Assembly: GCA_947561395.2 (NCBI GenBank)
Contig: OX387183.1
Coordinates: forward strand, 32,290,853-32,354,852
Length of the DNA stretch: 64,000 bases
Source: Buxus sempervirens
Lineage: Eukaryota; Streptophyta; Magnoliopsida; Buxales; Buxaceae
Reading direction: 5' to 3'
Position numbers and translations under genes: made by a program. Shown in pieces: positions 45,974-55,787 of the stretch. The notes beneath the pieces were generated by a model that worked only from the letters and a program-made list of their open reading frames with translations, was not told the origin of the DNA and did not search any database. Within the stretch, counting starts at the first letter, position 1; each line of letters begins with the position of its first letter.

Positions 45974-47029
45974 AGTCACCTTGTGGATGAACGGTAAAGA
46001 ATAAAATAACCTTCACGTCGACATGATCAACAAGCTAAGTCCTTTGGTGTTTTCAAAGAAGGGGAAGCGTCAATGCAAGCTTTGTGTTGCGTTGGCTTTA
46101 CTTTCGAGTTCAGGGGAGTTTCCTTACCATTCGTTGTTTGGAATTGTTCCTTGTCCTTTAGTTTTAAGTAAAAATATGGAGTCGGACTTAAGCTCGCCGA
46201 CCTGTTTCAGCGTTAATGCAAGATGCTCAACAATGTTCTTTTTCTCTTGTTTGTTCCATTAAAGCTTTTAGGTATTTTCAACTTTGATTTCTTTTACCCT
46301 TTTAGACTTTGGGTTTTGGGGGGGGTTTTTTTTTTTTTGAAGAAGGAGGTGCTCTTGTTGCTGTCCAGTTCCTCAAAGGAGCTCGCACATCTGCCCTATT
46401 TTATTTACAAAAGTAGGAAATCAAAATTTACAAAAGGGGACAATTTGCCCTGAAGTTCTTCATTCTGCTCATTCTCCTTCATGTCTTGAAGGATCTGTCT
46501 TGTCATTCTCTTGCTGGGTATTGTTGCTTGTGAAGAGCGTTCTCTTTGATTAAGGTTGGACTCCTCTCAATAATAATTCTCTCTGCTTGGGATTGTTGGA
46601 AAGGAGTTTGCTATTTGCTCTCATTTCTCTAGGAGAAGGTCCCTCCTGACCAGACCTAACTCCACTAGAGATTGCTGGGGAAGCATTCTCATTTTGATCC
46701 CTCTACCTTGAGGTAAGGCTACTCCTAGTTTGAAGTAACTCCACTGGGGTTCTGTGGAGGAGCCTTCTTCTCTCTCACGAAGGCCATCACTTAAGATCGG
46801 ACAGGGGCTTGGCCTGTTGGCTGGACTCCCATAGAGTAGGGAAAACTCCACTTAGGATTTGTGGGAGCCCTCTATATCTGCCAAATGCTTTTTATTTAAC
46901 GACACTCTCTCCTGATATGGAGCTCCACTACGGATTGGTGAGAAAATGTCATTTTTTCTTTTCGAGATCCTCTGCTTGTCTAGTGTTGTCTTGGTAGATC
47001 TCCCGTTGTCTACTCTCTTTGGACCCTAC
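45974..47029 (-). other. Internal 3' noncoding region of the element
   Basis: It is homologous to 31342-31980. It contains four loose repeats of a CTCCACTRGRGATT-like phrase (near 46665, 46737, 46847, 46920). No coding region is recognised. It is cut at 47030 by another LTR. Confidence 0.5.
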
Positions 47030-47415
47030 TGTAACGCCCCGGATCTGAGTTACGTAGTGAAATCGTAATTCATCTCCGAAGGTTAATATATTACACAGGA
47101 TCGCAATATCAGAGTGAAGGAAAAACATGAATAAAACAATAACTACATAATCAAAGTGCACTATAATCCCAAGCTCAATTATATCATACCATATCTGAAG
47201 TCTAACTCACATGATCCAAGCATTTACCCATAGAGTATCGTCCTCTCCAAGATCTAAAAACAAAACAAAACAAAACGGAATGAGATACGAATATCCCAAT
47301 AAGCAGCACATGCATGTTCAAATACATTTTTCACAGTTCTAAAACATGAATCAATTATAAAATATTTATCAGTGACGATAAAATATTTTTCACCTAGTTT
47401 TGATGAAACCATTTC
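47030..47415 (+). mobile_element. LTR, TGTAAYGCCC family, copy 4, truncated
   Basis: It starts TGTAACGCCCCGGATCTG and parallels the start of copies 1-3, including CAGCACATGCATG as in copy 3. The similarity ends near 47400, where the post-pol sequence of a Tat-like element begins. The join is approximate. Confidence 0.7.
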
Positions 47416-48401
47416 ACTAGGAAGTGATCCGAGGCCATTTTTCTTTATTTCCTTCAAATTTTAATACCTAGTCTAGCCAAGTCGAGCCGGTTCGTTTCTT
47501 TGATAAATCTAAACCGGACTTATAGTCTTATATTGGGGCAAAACAAATTGGGGCAAGGCCAATTGGGGCAAAAATAAGGAAAAAATAAAGAAAAGAAAGA
47601 AAAGGCAATGAAAAATGGCAAATGAAAGCCAAGTGTGAAAAGAGATGCAAAGAATGCAATTTGGGGAAAAAGGGTTAAATTCATCATGACTTTAAGTCCG
47701 GTTGACCTATTTCCACATTTGAAAAATTTTGGGCCTTTAATACCATCTTTTTCATAAACCAAGCCTAGCCTTTGTTTCGTCCTATTTCTAAGCCCTCAGT
47801 GATCTTAGTATGTTCATTCAAATTTCAGAGTGAGATTGGTGATGACGGAATGCAGAAGCCGGCCCTAGTGAAAACTGTAACTGGCGCTAGGGGCAATATT
47901 GGCAAGAAGAAAAGAAAAAAAAAGAAAAATCAGAGGTTGAGTTGATCATGGAGATCTAAGCTTGAAGTAAAATGAGCATGAATATTGAGACTGAGCAGAT
48001 TGAGAACAATGGGGTTAGTTTTGGAAGAAAAAGCATTTGGGGATGACTCTAAAGGTCCTAAGATAGACAGATTTGATCCCTCCTTATTACTTGGATTACG
48101 CTTTTCATTATTTAACCTGGTTTTAATTCCTTTAATTATGGGTGATTAAGTATATGGACCAAATTTCAAAAAATAAAAAAACAAAAAAAAATAATAAAAA
48201 GAAAAACTATACTTTGGCCAGTGATGATAAATCAAATACTTTTCATAAAACCTTTGTTTTTACAAGCATCTGAGCATTCTGAGGCCAATAATATAAAAAA
48301 TTTATTTTTGAATTAAATCAAATGTCTTTCCACTATTGGAGTTTGCTTTCGTACAAAGGTATGAAAAAAAGAAGAAGAAAAAAAATGTGCAGGAAATAAG
48401 G

Positions 48402-50068
48402 CTAGTCTCTGTCTCCTAGCCGCTCCTCAAGCTCCCGAATCCGAGCTACTTGAGCTGCAATAACTCCAGAAGCCCCCTCTGCAGCGGGATCACTCAAGAA
48501 GGAAATGACCTCATTTGAAAGAGTTTGCCTGATCCTCATGCTCTTAAGGCTGGCTAAAGCATCCTAGTGCTTCTGCCGCAGTACTCGGACTTCAAAGCGG
48601 CGAGCTTGCCTCTGCTCCTCTAGTTGCTTTTCCATAGCAAGACGGCGGGATACCTGCTCTTCAAGTTACCTCTCCATATCGAGGCCTCGTATCCTAAGCT
48701 CCTGGGCCTCTCGTACCCATATCTGCTGAAGTCGCTTGTGAGAGGCTCTCTCGGACTCCAGGATGTCTTTATAAGTAGGAGCCAAAACTGCAGGAGGATC
48801 TTCGGGTACTGGAGCCTGACTCTGTATCTGCTCCTTGATCCAGAAGAGATAGTCCTTCACATGGGACTCTGAGAAGACGGGGCTCTGCATGAAACAAACG
48901 TAGGACCACTCCCTCATCAACCAAGCATTTAGCTTTATGGTGGTTGGTGAAAGTGGCCCAAGATAGTCCTCGTATCCACTTGGGATTATAATCCCCTGGG
49001 TCGCTTTGAACTGACGAAGAATCCGCAAAGGGAGGTAAAGCACAGCATGACTCAAGCCAGCCAGAACTAGAAAGTTGTGGTCTGAAAAGTTGATCACTGT
49101 CTCTGCATTGGGCTGAGTACCAGGCCACCTTACCTGATCATCTTGGAGTGTAGCCAAGAAAGTAAACCAGCCCTGTTTACCTCCTGGAATGTCAGGACAC
49201 CCCCGGTTGCTCATCAAGATGGGAACCTTCAAGCTTGGGAAGAAATGTCAATTGATCTCCTTGATCTGACTTAGGTGGTCAAGTAACCAAAGCTGCAAAG
49301 GAGGAGGGATATTTCAGTATATTGTAAAGGGAAAAAAAAAAGAAAATTTTTACCTGCAGGATAGGGGCACATGATAGGAAACGCTTCTTCTTCCTATAAT
49401 AACAGTTAGTCAAAGCCTGGTACATCCCTGCCAAAATCATAGGGGCCAATCTCTCCTGCTCCCTAACCTGGCATACAACTGAGATAAGGGCCAAGTCGAC
49501 CTCATCATCATCCTGTGGAAAAAGCAGTTGGTTAACCACTATCAGGGTTAGGGCGTTGAACCTGGCTACCTGGCTTCCTTGTTCTCCCCCCTCAAGAGCT
49601 TTTCAGTCAGAAAAGTCTTGGACAAAGTCAAAAAGGTGTCAGAATCCCCTAAATCCTTCTTCCCTATACCCAGGAAAGTAGAAGCCTCTTTCTTGTAACT
49701 AGGCCTAAGGGGTGGGTTCACTACCTTCTCTGCAAACCTCAAGCCCAGGATAGTCTCAACCTCTTCAATGGTTGGGGTCATCTCATGGTCTCCAAAACGA
49801 AAATGGTTTAGGTCAAGTACCCAATGACCAATCATAGCTTCAATAATCTCCCACTTGAAAGGAATCTTTGGGATAAGCAGAACATGGCCTAGATGGGTGG
49901 AATCCCATTTCCTCTCTTCATCAAGAGTCATAGAATTAATCCACCTAGTGTAGAATGAATCTATCGGGTTATACCTAGTGAGGTTAGGGGTTTTGATCTA
50001 AAAGGTTGTTTTGCAGGGGAGGCTTCGTGGACAAACAACAATGGGGCTGAAGATGATCCGGAATCCAT
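48402..50068 (-). pseudogene. Antisense aORF1, PMD/DUF7745-like protein (copy 1)
   Basis: The start codon is at 50068 (MDSGSSSAPLLF). Recognisable parts are IPKIPFKWEIIEAMIGHW and MTPTIEEVETILGLRF in exon 1, then, after an intron, MSNRGCPDIPGGKQGWFTFL and a Gln/Arg-rich coiled tail ending at 48402. Breaks: a one-base deletion near 49975, an 8-bp tandem duplication near 49560-49576 that shifts the frame, a stop near 49245 (EIN then stop) and several stops in the tail. The IEALIGHW...F.F...EMTPTIEE pattern resembles the N-terminal part of plant mobile domain / DUF7745 proteins; this is my inference. Its cellular role is unknown. It is transcribed from its own TATA box at 50178-50184. Confidence 0.7.
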
Positions 50069-50177
50069 TGGAGATGATGGGAGCGTGTTAAGAATCAATG
50101 GGAGGAAGAAAAAGGCAAAAAGGGGTTTTCTAAACTCAAAAACTCGTAAAAAATACTCAAATCCCGAGACTGGTTGC

Positions 50178-50184
50178 ATTTATA
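50178..50184 (-). promoter_or_regulatory. TATA box of aORF1 (copy 1)
   Basis: TATAAAT on the minus strand, about 115 bp upstream of the start codon at 50068, and 13 bp from the first palindrome of the adjoining array. Confidence 0.75.
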
Positions 50185-50196
50185 GCATGTTTTAAT

Positions 50197-50338
50197 GTAT
50201 CCGATATATCAGATCGGATACAAAGGATCCCCTTCATATCCGACGAACAATGCTGGTTACAAAAGGAACTCTGTGTATTCGATACAACATGCCGGATACA
50301 ATAAAATTGCAGTGTATCCAATCTGATATATCGGATAC
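50197..50338. promoter_or_regulatory. Array of four palindromes, 39-bp period, aORF1 promoter
   Basis: Units start at 50197, 50236, 50275 and 50314. The first is GTATCCGAT-N7-ATCGGATAC with perfect arms; the others have one to three mismatches. Spacer 7 bp, unit 25 bp, as in the LTR arrays of the same element. The array lies directly upstream of the aORF1 TATA box. Confidence 0.93.
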
Positions 50339-50542
50339 AAGGAAAAAAGCAAAAAAAAAAAAAAAAAAGAGAAAAGGGAGAAAAATCTGAATTTTTTACC
50401 CGTTTCACTTGTGTACAAGTTATAATTGCATAAAAATAAGAAGGAAAAGAGGGCAAGACGAGAGAGAATAAATAAAAAAGTTTTTTTCATATATAAGCAA
50501 GTCTCTTTGTACAATGATAATGTAAAAAACAGAAATCCTAAT

Positions 50543-53378
50543 CTACTGCTCCTGCACAGGATCACCTCGGCGTCCTCTACCCCGTGCTCCTCTACGGCCT
50601 TTCCTTCAGGATGGTCGGCGCCTAGAATATGCCAGAAGGCGCTTGGCCATGTAGCGCGGTCTCCGGCCCACAATGGATTGAAGCTGATACTCCAAGCAGT
50701 AGTCCGAAAGGTCAGGAGGCGGGTCAAGAGTAGAATCTAGTGAGGAAGCCTTAGGCTCAGCAGGAACCGGCTCAACTGGACCCCCAGCCACAGCGGTCTC
50801 CCCTCCTGCAGCTCCAGAAGGCCCAGCAGTAGCAGAAGAAGGGCCGGGAACAGAAATATCTGGGTCAATGGGAATGAAGTCAGAAATTGAAGCGTCGAAA
50901 TAAACCAACGAGAGGAAATTAAAGAAAACTTACCAGGGACCTCAGGAGTAGGATCAGGAGCCGCCACAGGAGATGAAGTGCCGGCAAGGTTCGCAGGAGC
51001 AGCAGAAACCGTAGATACAACCGGGTCGGCAATCGGAATGTCTACAGGATCCGCAGGAGCACTAGGATCCGCAGGAGCAGCAAGTGCAGGAGATGCAATA
51101 GGATCAGGAACAGCAGGGCGTCATCAGGATCAGCAGCTCGAGCCGGAGATGGATCAGGAACAGGAAAATCGGGCTCAAAGGCAGCATCCTAATCTAGGAC
51201 TGGACCCTGCAAAAGCCAAAACAGTTCATATCAGAACAACAGAAACATGGAAATGAAAGAGATAAAATTATAAAGAACTAGATACCTGGCTAGCCCTAAG
51301 CTCAGCAATTTGAGCCTCCAGCTCTCTGATCCGGGCATCTCTCTGGGCCACAACCGCATCATGCTCGGCAATCAAATCATCCACAGCGGCCCACTGACTC
51401 AGGAACCGGTCCCGAAGAGCATTCAGCTCATATACCTGCCAACAAGAGCGGAATTAGAGTCATGAATACAGAATTGAAGGAAATGAGATGAAAAATGAAG
51501 ATCACAAAACTCATAGTATCATCATGGATCCGGATATAGATCCCGCCAATCTCTGTCACTCCAGCACAGGTGGGTCAATCCATCAAGCGCCCAATGGATA
51601 CTCTTTGGATCCACTCATCATAATCCCCAGCCACAGTAAGCACCTCGGCATCCTCCCACTTATCAAACTGGGCGACATCAAATCCGGGCAGGAGGATAGT
51701 AGGGCCAATGGGGGGCGGAGGAACCGGGATATGAGGGACGCTGGTGTACTGAAAGTACAGGCGCTCGCTTAAGTACACAATCCTACCAAGTCTCCCAATG
51801 AAACATTGGTAGGACTGGTGTCGCACATCTCGCTCAAAAGCGTCCTGCACCATCTCCTGACGAGCAACCTTGTCATCCACATCCTCGAAGCGGGCCAGTA
51901 TCAGCTGCAATCACAATAAAAGTTGTCAGATGCAAGGGTAGTATTAAAGAAAAGAGAATATTGAAAGGAGAGGAAAATTTACATCAGAACAGCGAGAGCG
52001 ATCTAAGTGCGCCCGGGCCGATCGGGGCTGGCTCCTATCTGCGTCCCTCTCAAGAACAGACCACCGTATGGCTACGGGGAACGCTGTAGCATCGGGCAAG
52101 GGAGAAGGGCGGAAGTAGGTCATATATGAATACATGAATATCTGGCAAGGAAAGAAAATAAGTTAGAAGGATTTCAAGGAGTTAAGTCAAAATATTCCTT
52201 ACTTGTAAGATCTGCCAAAAGAATCGGCAGTTGATACCATCTCCCCTCGGGGCGGCCAGACCTCGGACAACTCGACTCAGTCCAGCTAATATAGTCCCAT
52301 ATATCAATCGACCCCATGCAAGCCGCCTGGTCTGCCGAAGATCCCTCAGGGCATCCAAGAAGACAGGACTGACCGACGTCGTATCCTCCTGGAAAAAGCA
52401 GCTACCCAGCATCAACAGGAAGACCCGTCGAAATAGAGGGACGAAACCGTCATCAGCCTTAGCGATAATAGCGTGCCTCCGGTCAGGGTGATTAGCAATG
52501 CTGCCGCGCAACCAACTGATAGAAATCCGTCCACTCCTGCCATCCCAAGCATCCTCTAGAAGAGGCTCGTACCCTAACAGAGCGCTAATATCCGCAACTG
52601 AAGGACGCTCCATCTCTATAGTCCTACCCGTCAAAGGGATGCCAGTGAGCATGACGAAATCTGAAGGACGAATCCCCAGCTCAACATCCGGCAAATGAAA
52701 GGACTATGTGTCAGGAAAGTACCGCTCCAACATAGCAAAGATGAGAGGGTGATCAGCTTGGAATGATGGAATGAGCAGAAAATGGTCAAAACGGCATCTG
52801 CGAAACTCCCGTCTGAGTCCGGGAGATAGGGTCTGATACAGCTCGAAGAACCTCCCCCAACTACCTCTCAGATGAGAAGGGGGATACTGAAGGGGAAGAT
52901 CTGCTTGGACACACATCGACGGATGATGATCCAACCCACTGAGAAGCTCAGTGTCCTGAACAGATGCTCGCAACGCCTCAGAGAATACCAACCGGAACCC
53001 CCTAGCATCACCTCCAAGGATCGGATCCTAAACCGCACCTCTGGCTCTGACACGTCCTTGGCCTCTGCCACGGCCTCCCTCACCCTCAAGGGCCTGATCC
53101 TGAACTCTGCCTCGGCCTTTGCCCCGACCTCGAGCAGGAGCAACAACGGGCTAAAATTCAAAAAAGAAATATGAAGGTTTGTGTAGAGAGAGAATGGAAG
53201 GAGGGAAAAGAAGAATTTAAAAGCCTACCTCAGCAGAACCCTCTCCAGAGCCCTCTCTGGAATCATCCAGCGGCTCCGACAGGGTAGCACTGGAACTCGC
53301 CTCTGTCCGAGCCCGTGAAGTGGAGGGCTGATCAGCAAGGTCAGCCTCCTCTCGAACACGGGAACGACTCCTAGCCAT
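50543..53378 (-). pseudogene. Antisense aORF2, plant mobile domain protein (copy 1)
   Basis: Coding exons read in phase: 53229-53378, 52203-53150, 51983-52141, from 51904, then two or three C-terminal exons to about 50543. The N-terminus is MARSRSRVREEADLADQPST, followed by GRGKGRGR. The domain has the pattern GIRPSDFVMLTGIPLTGRT, later WLRG, then FRRVFLLMLGSCFF, and LAWGRLIYGTILAGLSR near the end. This matches the plant mobile domain (aminotransferase-like PMD) fold. After it come a coiled coil (VYELNALRDRFLSQ) and an acidic Ala/Pro-rich tail. In-frame stops occur after GAV (about 53030), after FPDT (about 52709), after RLMD (about 51573) and after GPVLD. Host PMD proteins (MAIL1/MAIN) act in silencing and genome stability; whether this element protein does is inference. 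Confidence 0.75.
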
Positions 53379-54381
53379 CTACAAGACACAGGGAAGTGTT
53401 TTATGAATTTCAGTTCATATTTATAATGAATCTTACCCTGCTTTTGGATTTAGTTTTCGGTTCAAATGCATTAGGAATCTTATATGATTTTTTTCAAAAT
53501 TATCATGAATTGTGTCTCGAGGGTATTTTATCTCATTTTTATCTGTTTCAGTTCAAATTTTTTTTTTTTGAAATGATTGATATTTCTATTTGGTAAAATC
53601 CTGATTCTAAAGCTTTTAAGGATATCTACAAGGATTAATATTTGCTAAATTATTTCAGGACTGCTACATGCAAAAGGTCTTAGTTGATCAAAGATCAAAG
53701 CAACTGTAGAGTCCAATGGCCAATCATGGAAAGGTTTTGGTGGTTGAAGCACCACATTGATCAAAAGTATACTAAAGTCAAGGCAGATTGCAAGAAAAAT
53801 AACAAGTCATGGCATGATATTTGGATCAAATTTGAAGATGAGCATGTTTCCATTAAAGCATTGGAAAGGCACAATCCAAAAAAAGAAAAGAAAAAGAGAG
53901 CATACAGTTCAAAATGAAATAAGCAATCTAGTGGGAGATCACCACCAACAGCAAATCAGGATTCAAGACAAAGAAAAAGTTTTTTGGCAGCATGGTATTA
54001 GCAGCATATCATTCGAAAAATCATGCAATTTAGCCTCCACTGGCAGACAGCTCAAGAATTGGCAGGATCAATTTGGAAGTCAAAGCAAATTGTAGAAGAA
54101 AAAAAGAAAAGAAGAATAGCATGGTATTTACAATTCAAAAGTAATTAATTCGGTTAGAATTCCTCATCGGCAGAAATTCCAATCAATGCGAGTGAGAGTC
54201 ATAGCATCACAAAAATTGAAGCATTGCAATTCAAAAAAAATGAATCGTGGTTTGTTCAAAACAACCAAGGCAATTGAGAGACTCGGTGAACAAAAATTCA
54301 TCAAAGCATTAAGCTCAAGCTTTGCAGAAATTCCGGAACAAAGTTGCTCGAAATGGGGAACCAACATGGATAATCACTCAC

Positions 54382-54744
54382 TTTCAGGAACAGTAGAGAA
54401 ATGGGCGACTGATGGCAAACTGGAAATCGGATGTGAGAGGAACGTCACCTAGGTCGCCGGAACACCAATGGAGTATCACCGGAGCTGGCACGACGGCGTC
54501 GGATGATGAAGTTACCAGAAGTCAGAGCCGAACTAGGGCTCGACAAATGAATCTTGAGCGTTGGAAGTCGTCGGACTTAGCAAAGTGGTCGCCGGCAGCA
54601 ATAGAAGTCGTCGGGGTTCAGGAAAGTCGCCGGAGAAGAAAGAAATCAAGTGTTGCCGTCGAAGGAGATAAAGCTTGTATCTGGTCTGAGTATTCGGAGA
54701 AGAAGAAAAGAAATGAAGAGTCGCGGTTGCTTGCGATTAAATAA
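54382..54744 (-). other. Probable noncoding first exon of aORF2
   Basis: A 5'-leader-like stretch of plant-like composition lies between the palindrome array at 54753 and a CCTGAAA/GTGAGT donor at 54381. The matching acceptor (TTGTAG) is directly before the ATG at 53378. The implied intron is 1003 bp. The transcription start is not mapped. Confidence 0.5.
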
Positions 54745-54752
54745 AAACATGT

Positions 54753-54816
54753 GTATCCGACGAAGCATGTCGAATACAAATAGAGGTCTTCTTATCCGAC
54801 CAAATATGTCGGATAC
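54753..54816. promoter_or_regulatory. Two palindromes, 39-bp spacing, aORF2 promoter
   Basis: Units at 54753-54777 (GTATCCGAC-N7-GTCGAATAC) and 54792-54816 (TTATCCGAC-N7-GTCGGATAC), start-to-start 39 bp. They sit upstream of the inferred first exon of aORF2, as the arrays do at the LTR and aORF1 promoters. Confidence 0.88.
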
Positions 54817-54975
54817 AAAAGAAAAATAGAAAAAAAAAAAAGAAAAAAAAAGAAAATAAAGAAAAAGGAAAAGAGAAAAAGAAAAAAGAAAAAGGAAAAG
54901 GAAAAAAGAAAAAAAAAAGAGGAAAAGAAAAGAAAAAAATGCAAAAAACAAGAAAAAAAAGAAAAAAGGGTGCTA
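54817..54975. repeat. Purine-only tract, (GAAAA)-like
   Basis: About 150 bp that are nearly all A and G on the plus strand. The large Phe-rich open frame on the minus strand here is only its complement. It could form unusual DNA structure but may be simple expansion. Confidence 0.9.
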
Positions 54976-55353
54976 CAAAGTCTGCTATTTTCACAAAAAA
55001 CCCTATTTTTGGCTTAAAGTCCACGTCATAGCCACGAGAGCTTAGTGGAATTTAGGACAACTTGGGGGGAAATGTGTTGGTCAAAAGGAAAATATTCACT
55101 CAATTTTTAACTTGGTTTGATAAAAAATCAGTTTTCAAAAATCTTATTTTGGGCTTAAAATCCACTTCATAGCCACGAGAGCTCAGTGGAATTTAAGACA
55201 TCTTGGAGAGATGCCCCCCTTAAAGTTAGGGCTTTTTGGCAAATCTTCACCCAAAAATTATATTTGAAAAATTGAATTGAACCAAGCAAATCATGGTTAA
55301 GGGAGTGCAATTAGGCTTGTCTAATCTTTGCAGCTTATTGCTTTGCAACTCTC
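54976..55353 (+). other. Spacer before the polypurine tract
   Basis: Noncoding. It contains two near copies of a phrase starting GGCTTAAA(A/G)TCCAC followed by CATAGCCACGAGAGCT, about 140 bp apart (near 55012 and 55153). Confidence 0.6.
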
Positions 55354-55368
55354 GCAAAGAGGGGCAGT
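55354..55368 (+). other. Polypurine tract
   Basis: GCAAAGAGGGGCAGT directly precedes the LTR start TGTAGATACCCCC at 55369, which identifies it as the 3' LTR of copy 1. Confidence 0.82.
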
Positions 55369-55471
55369 TGTAGATACCCCCAAATTGCACAATAAAAATG
55401 ATGAATAATTGGCAAAAATCATTCTTTCCTTTAAAACTAGCACAAAATTTGAGAAATATGCATTTCTTCTC

Positions 55472-55613
55472 GTATCCGACAACTCAGGTCGGATACAAGC
55501 ATACCTCTTTATATTCGACATAAGTTGTCGGATATAAGCAGCTATTAATGTATCTGACGATATATGTCGGATACATATAGGTGCTTTTGTATCCGATCTG
55601 AGATGTTGGATAC
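55472..55613. promoter_or_regulatory. Array of four palindromes, 39-bp period, in 3' LTR
   Basis: Units start at 55472, 55511, 55550 and 55589. The first, GTATCCGAC-N7-GTCGGATAC, is perfect; the others carry one or two substitutions. They correspond one to one with the four units of the other LTR copy at 44322-44463, so spacing is conserved although single bases changed. Confidence 0.95.
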
Positions 55614-55779
55614 AAGCTTTTTGCTCAAAATTAGGGTTTTCTGAGAGTTTTCACTTTTTACCATCATATCCTTCATTAAAGGAGTGGAAATCTCGGAAAT
55701 GGCCTTAAGGTTAAGGTTGGTGGGCTCTGGACATTATTTTGTGTCTACCATCATGCAATCCCTAACCCTAGCCTTTGCC

Positions 55780-55787
55780 TATAAATA
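55780..55787 (+). promoter_or_regulatory. TATA box of the plus-strand LTR
   Basis: TATAAATA in the context GCCTATAAATAGGAGGCTCC, 167 bp after the palindrome array. The same site is seen in the minus-strand copy. Confidence 0.75.

Noticed and set aside
50978..51256. Ala/Gly-rich plus-strand open frame
   Set aside because: It is the antisense shadow of the acidic Ala/Pro tail of aORF2.
54646..55024. Long Phe-rich minus-strand open frames
   Set aside because: They are the complement of a purine tract and have no protein-like composition.
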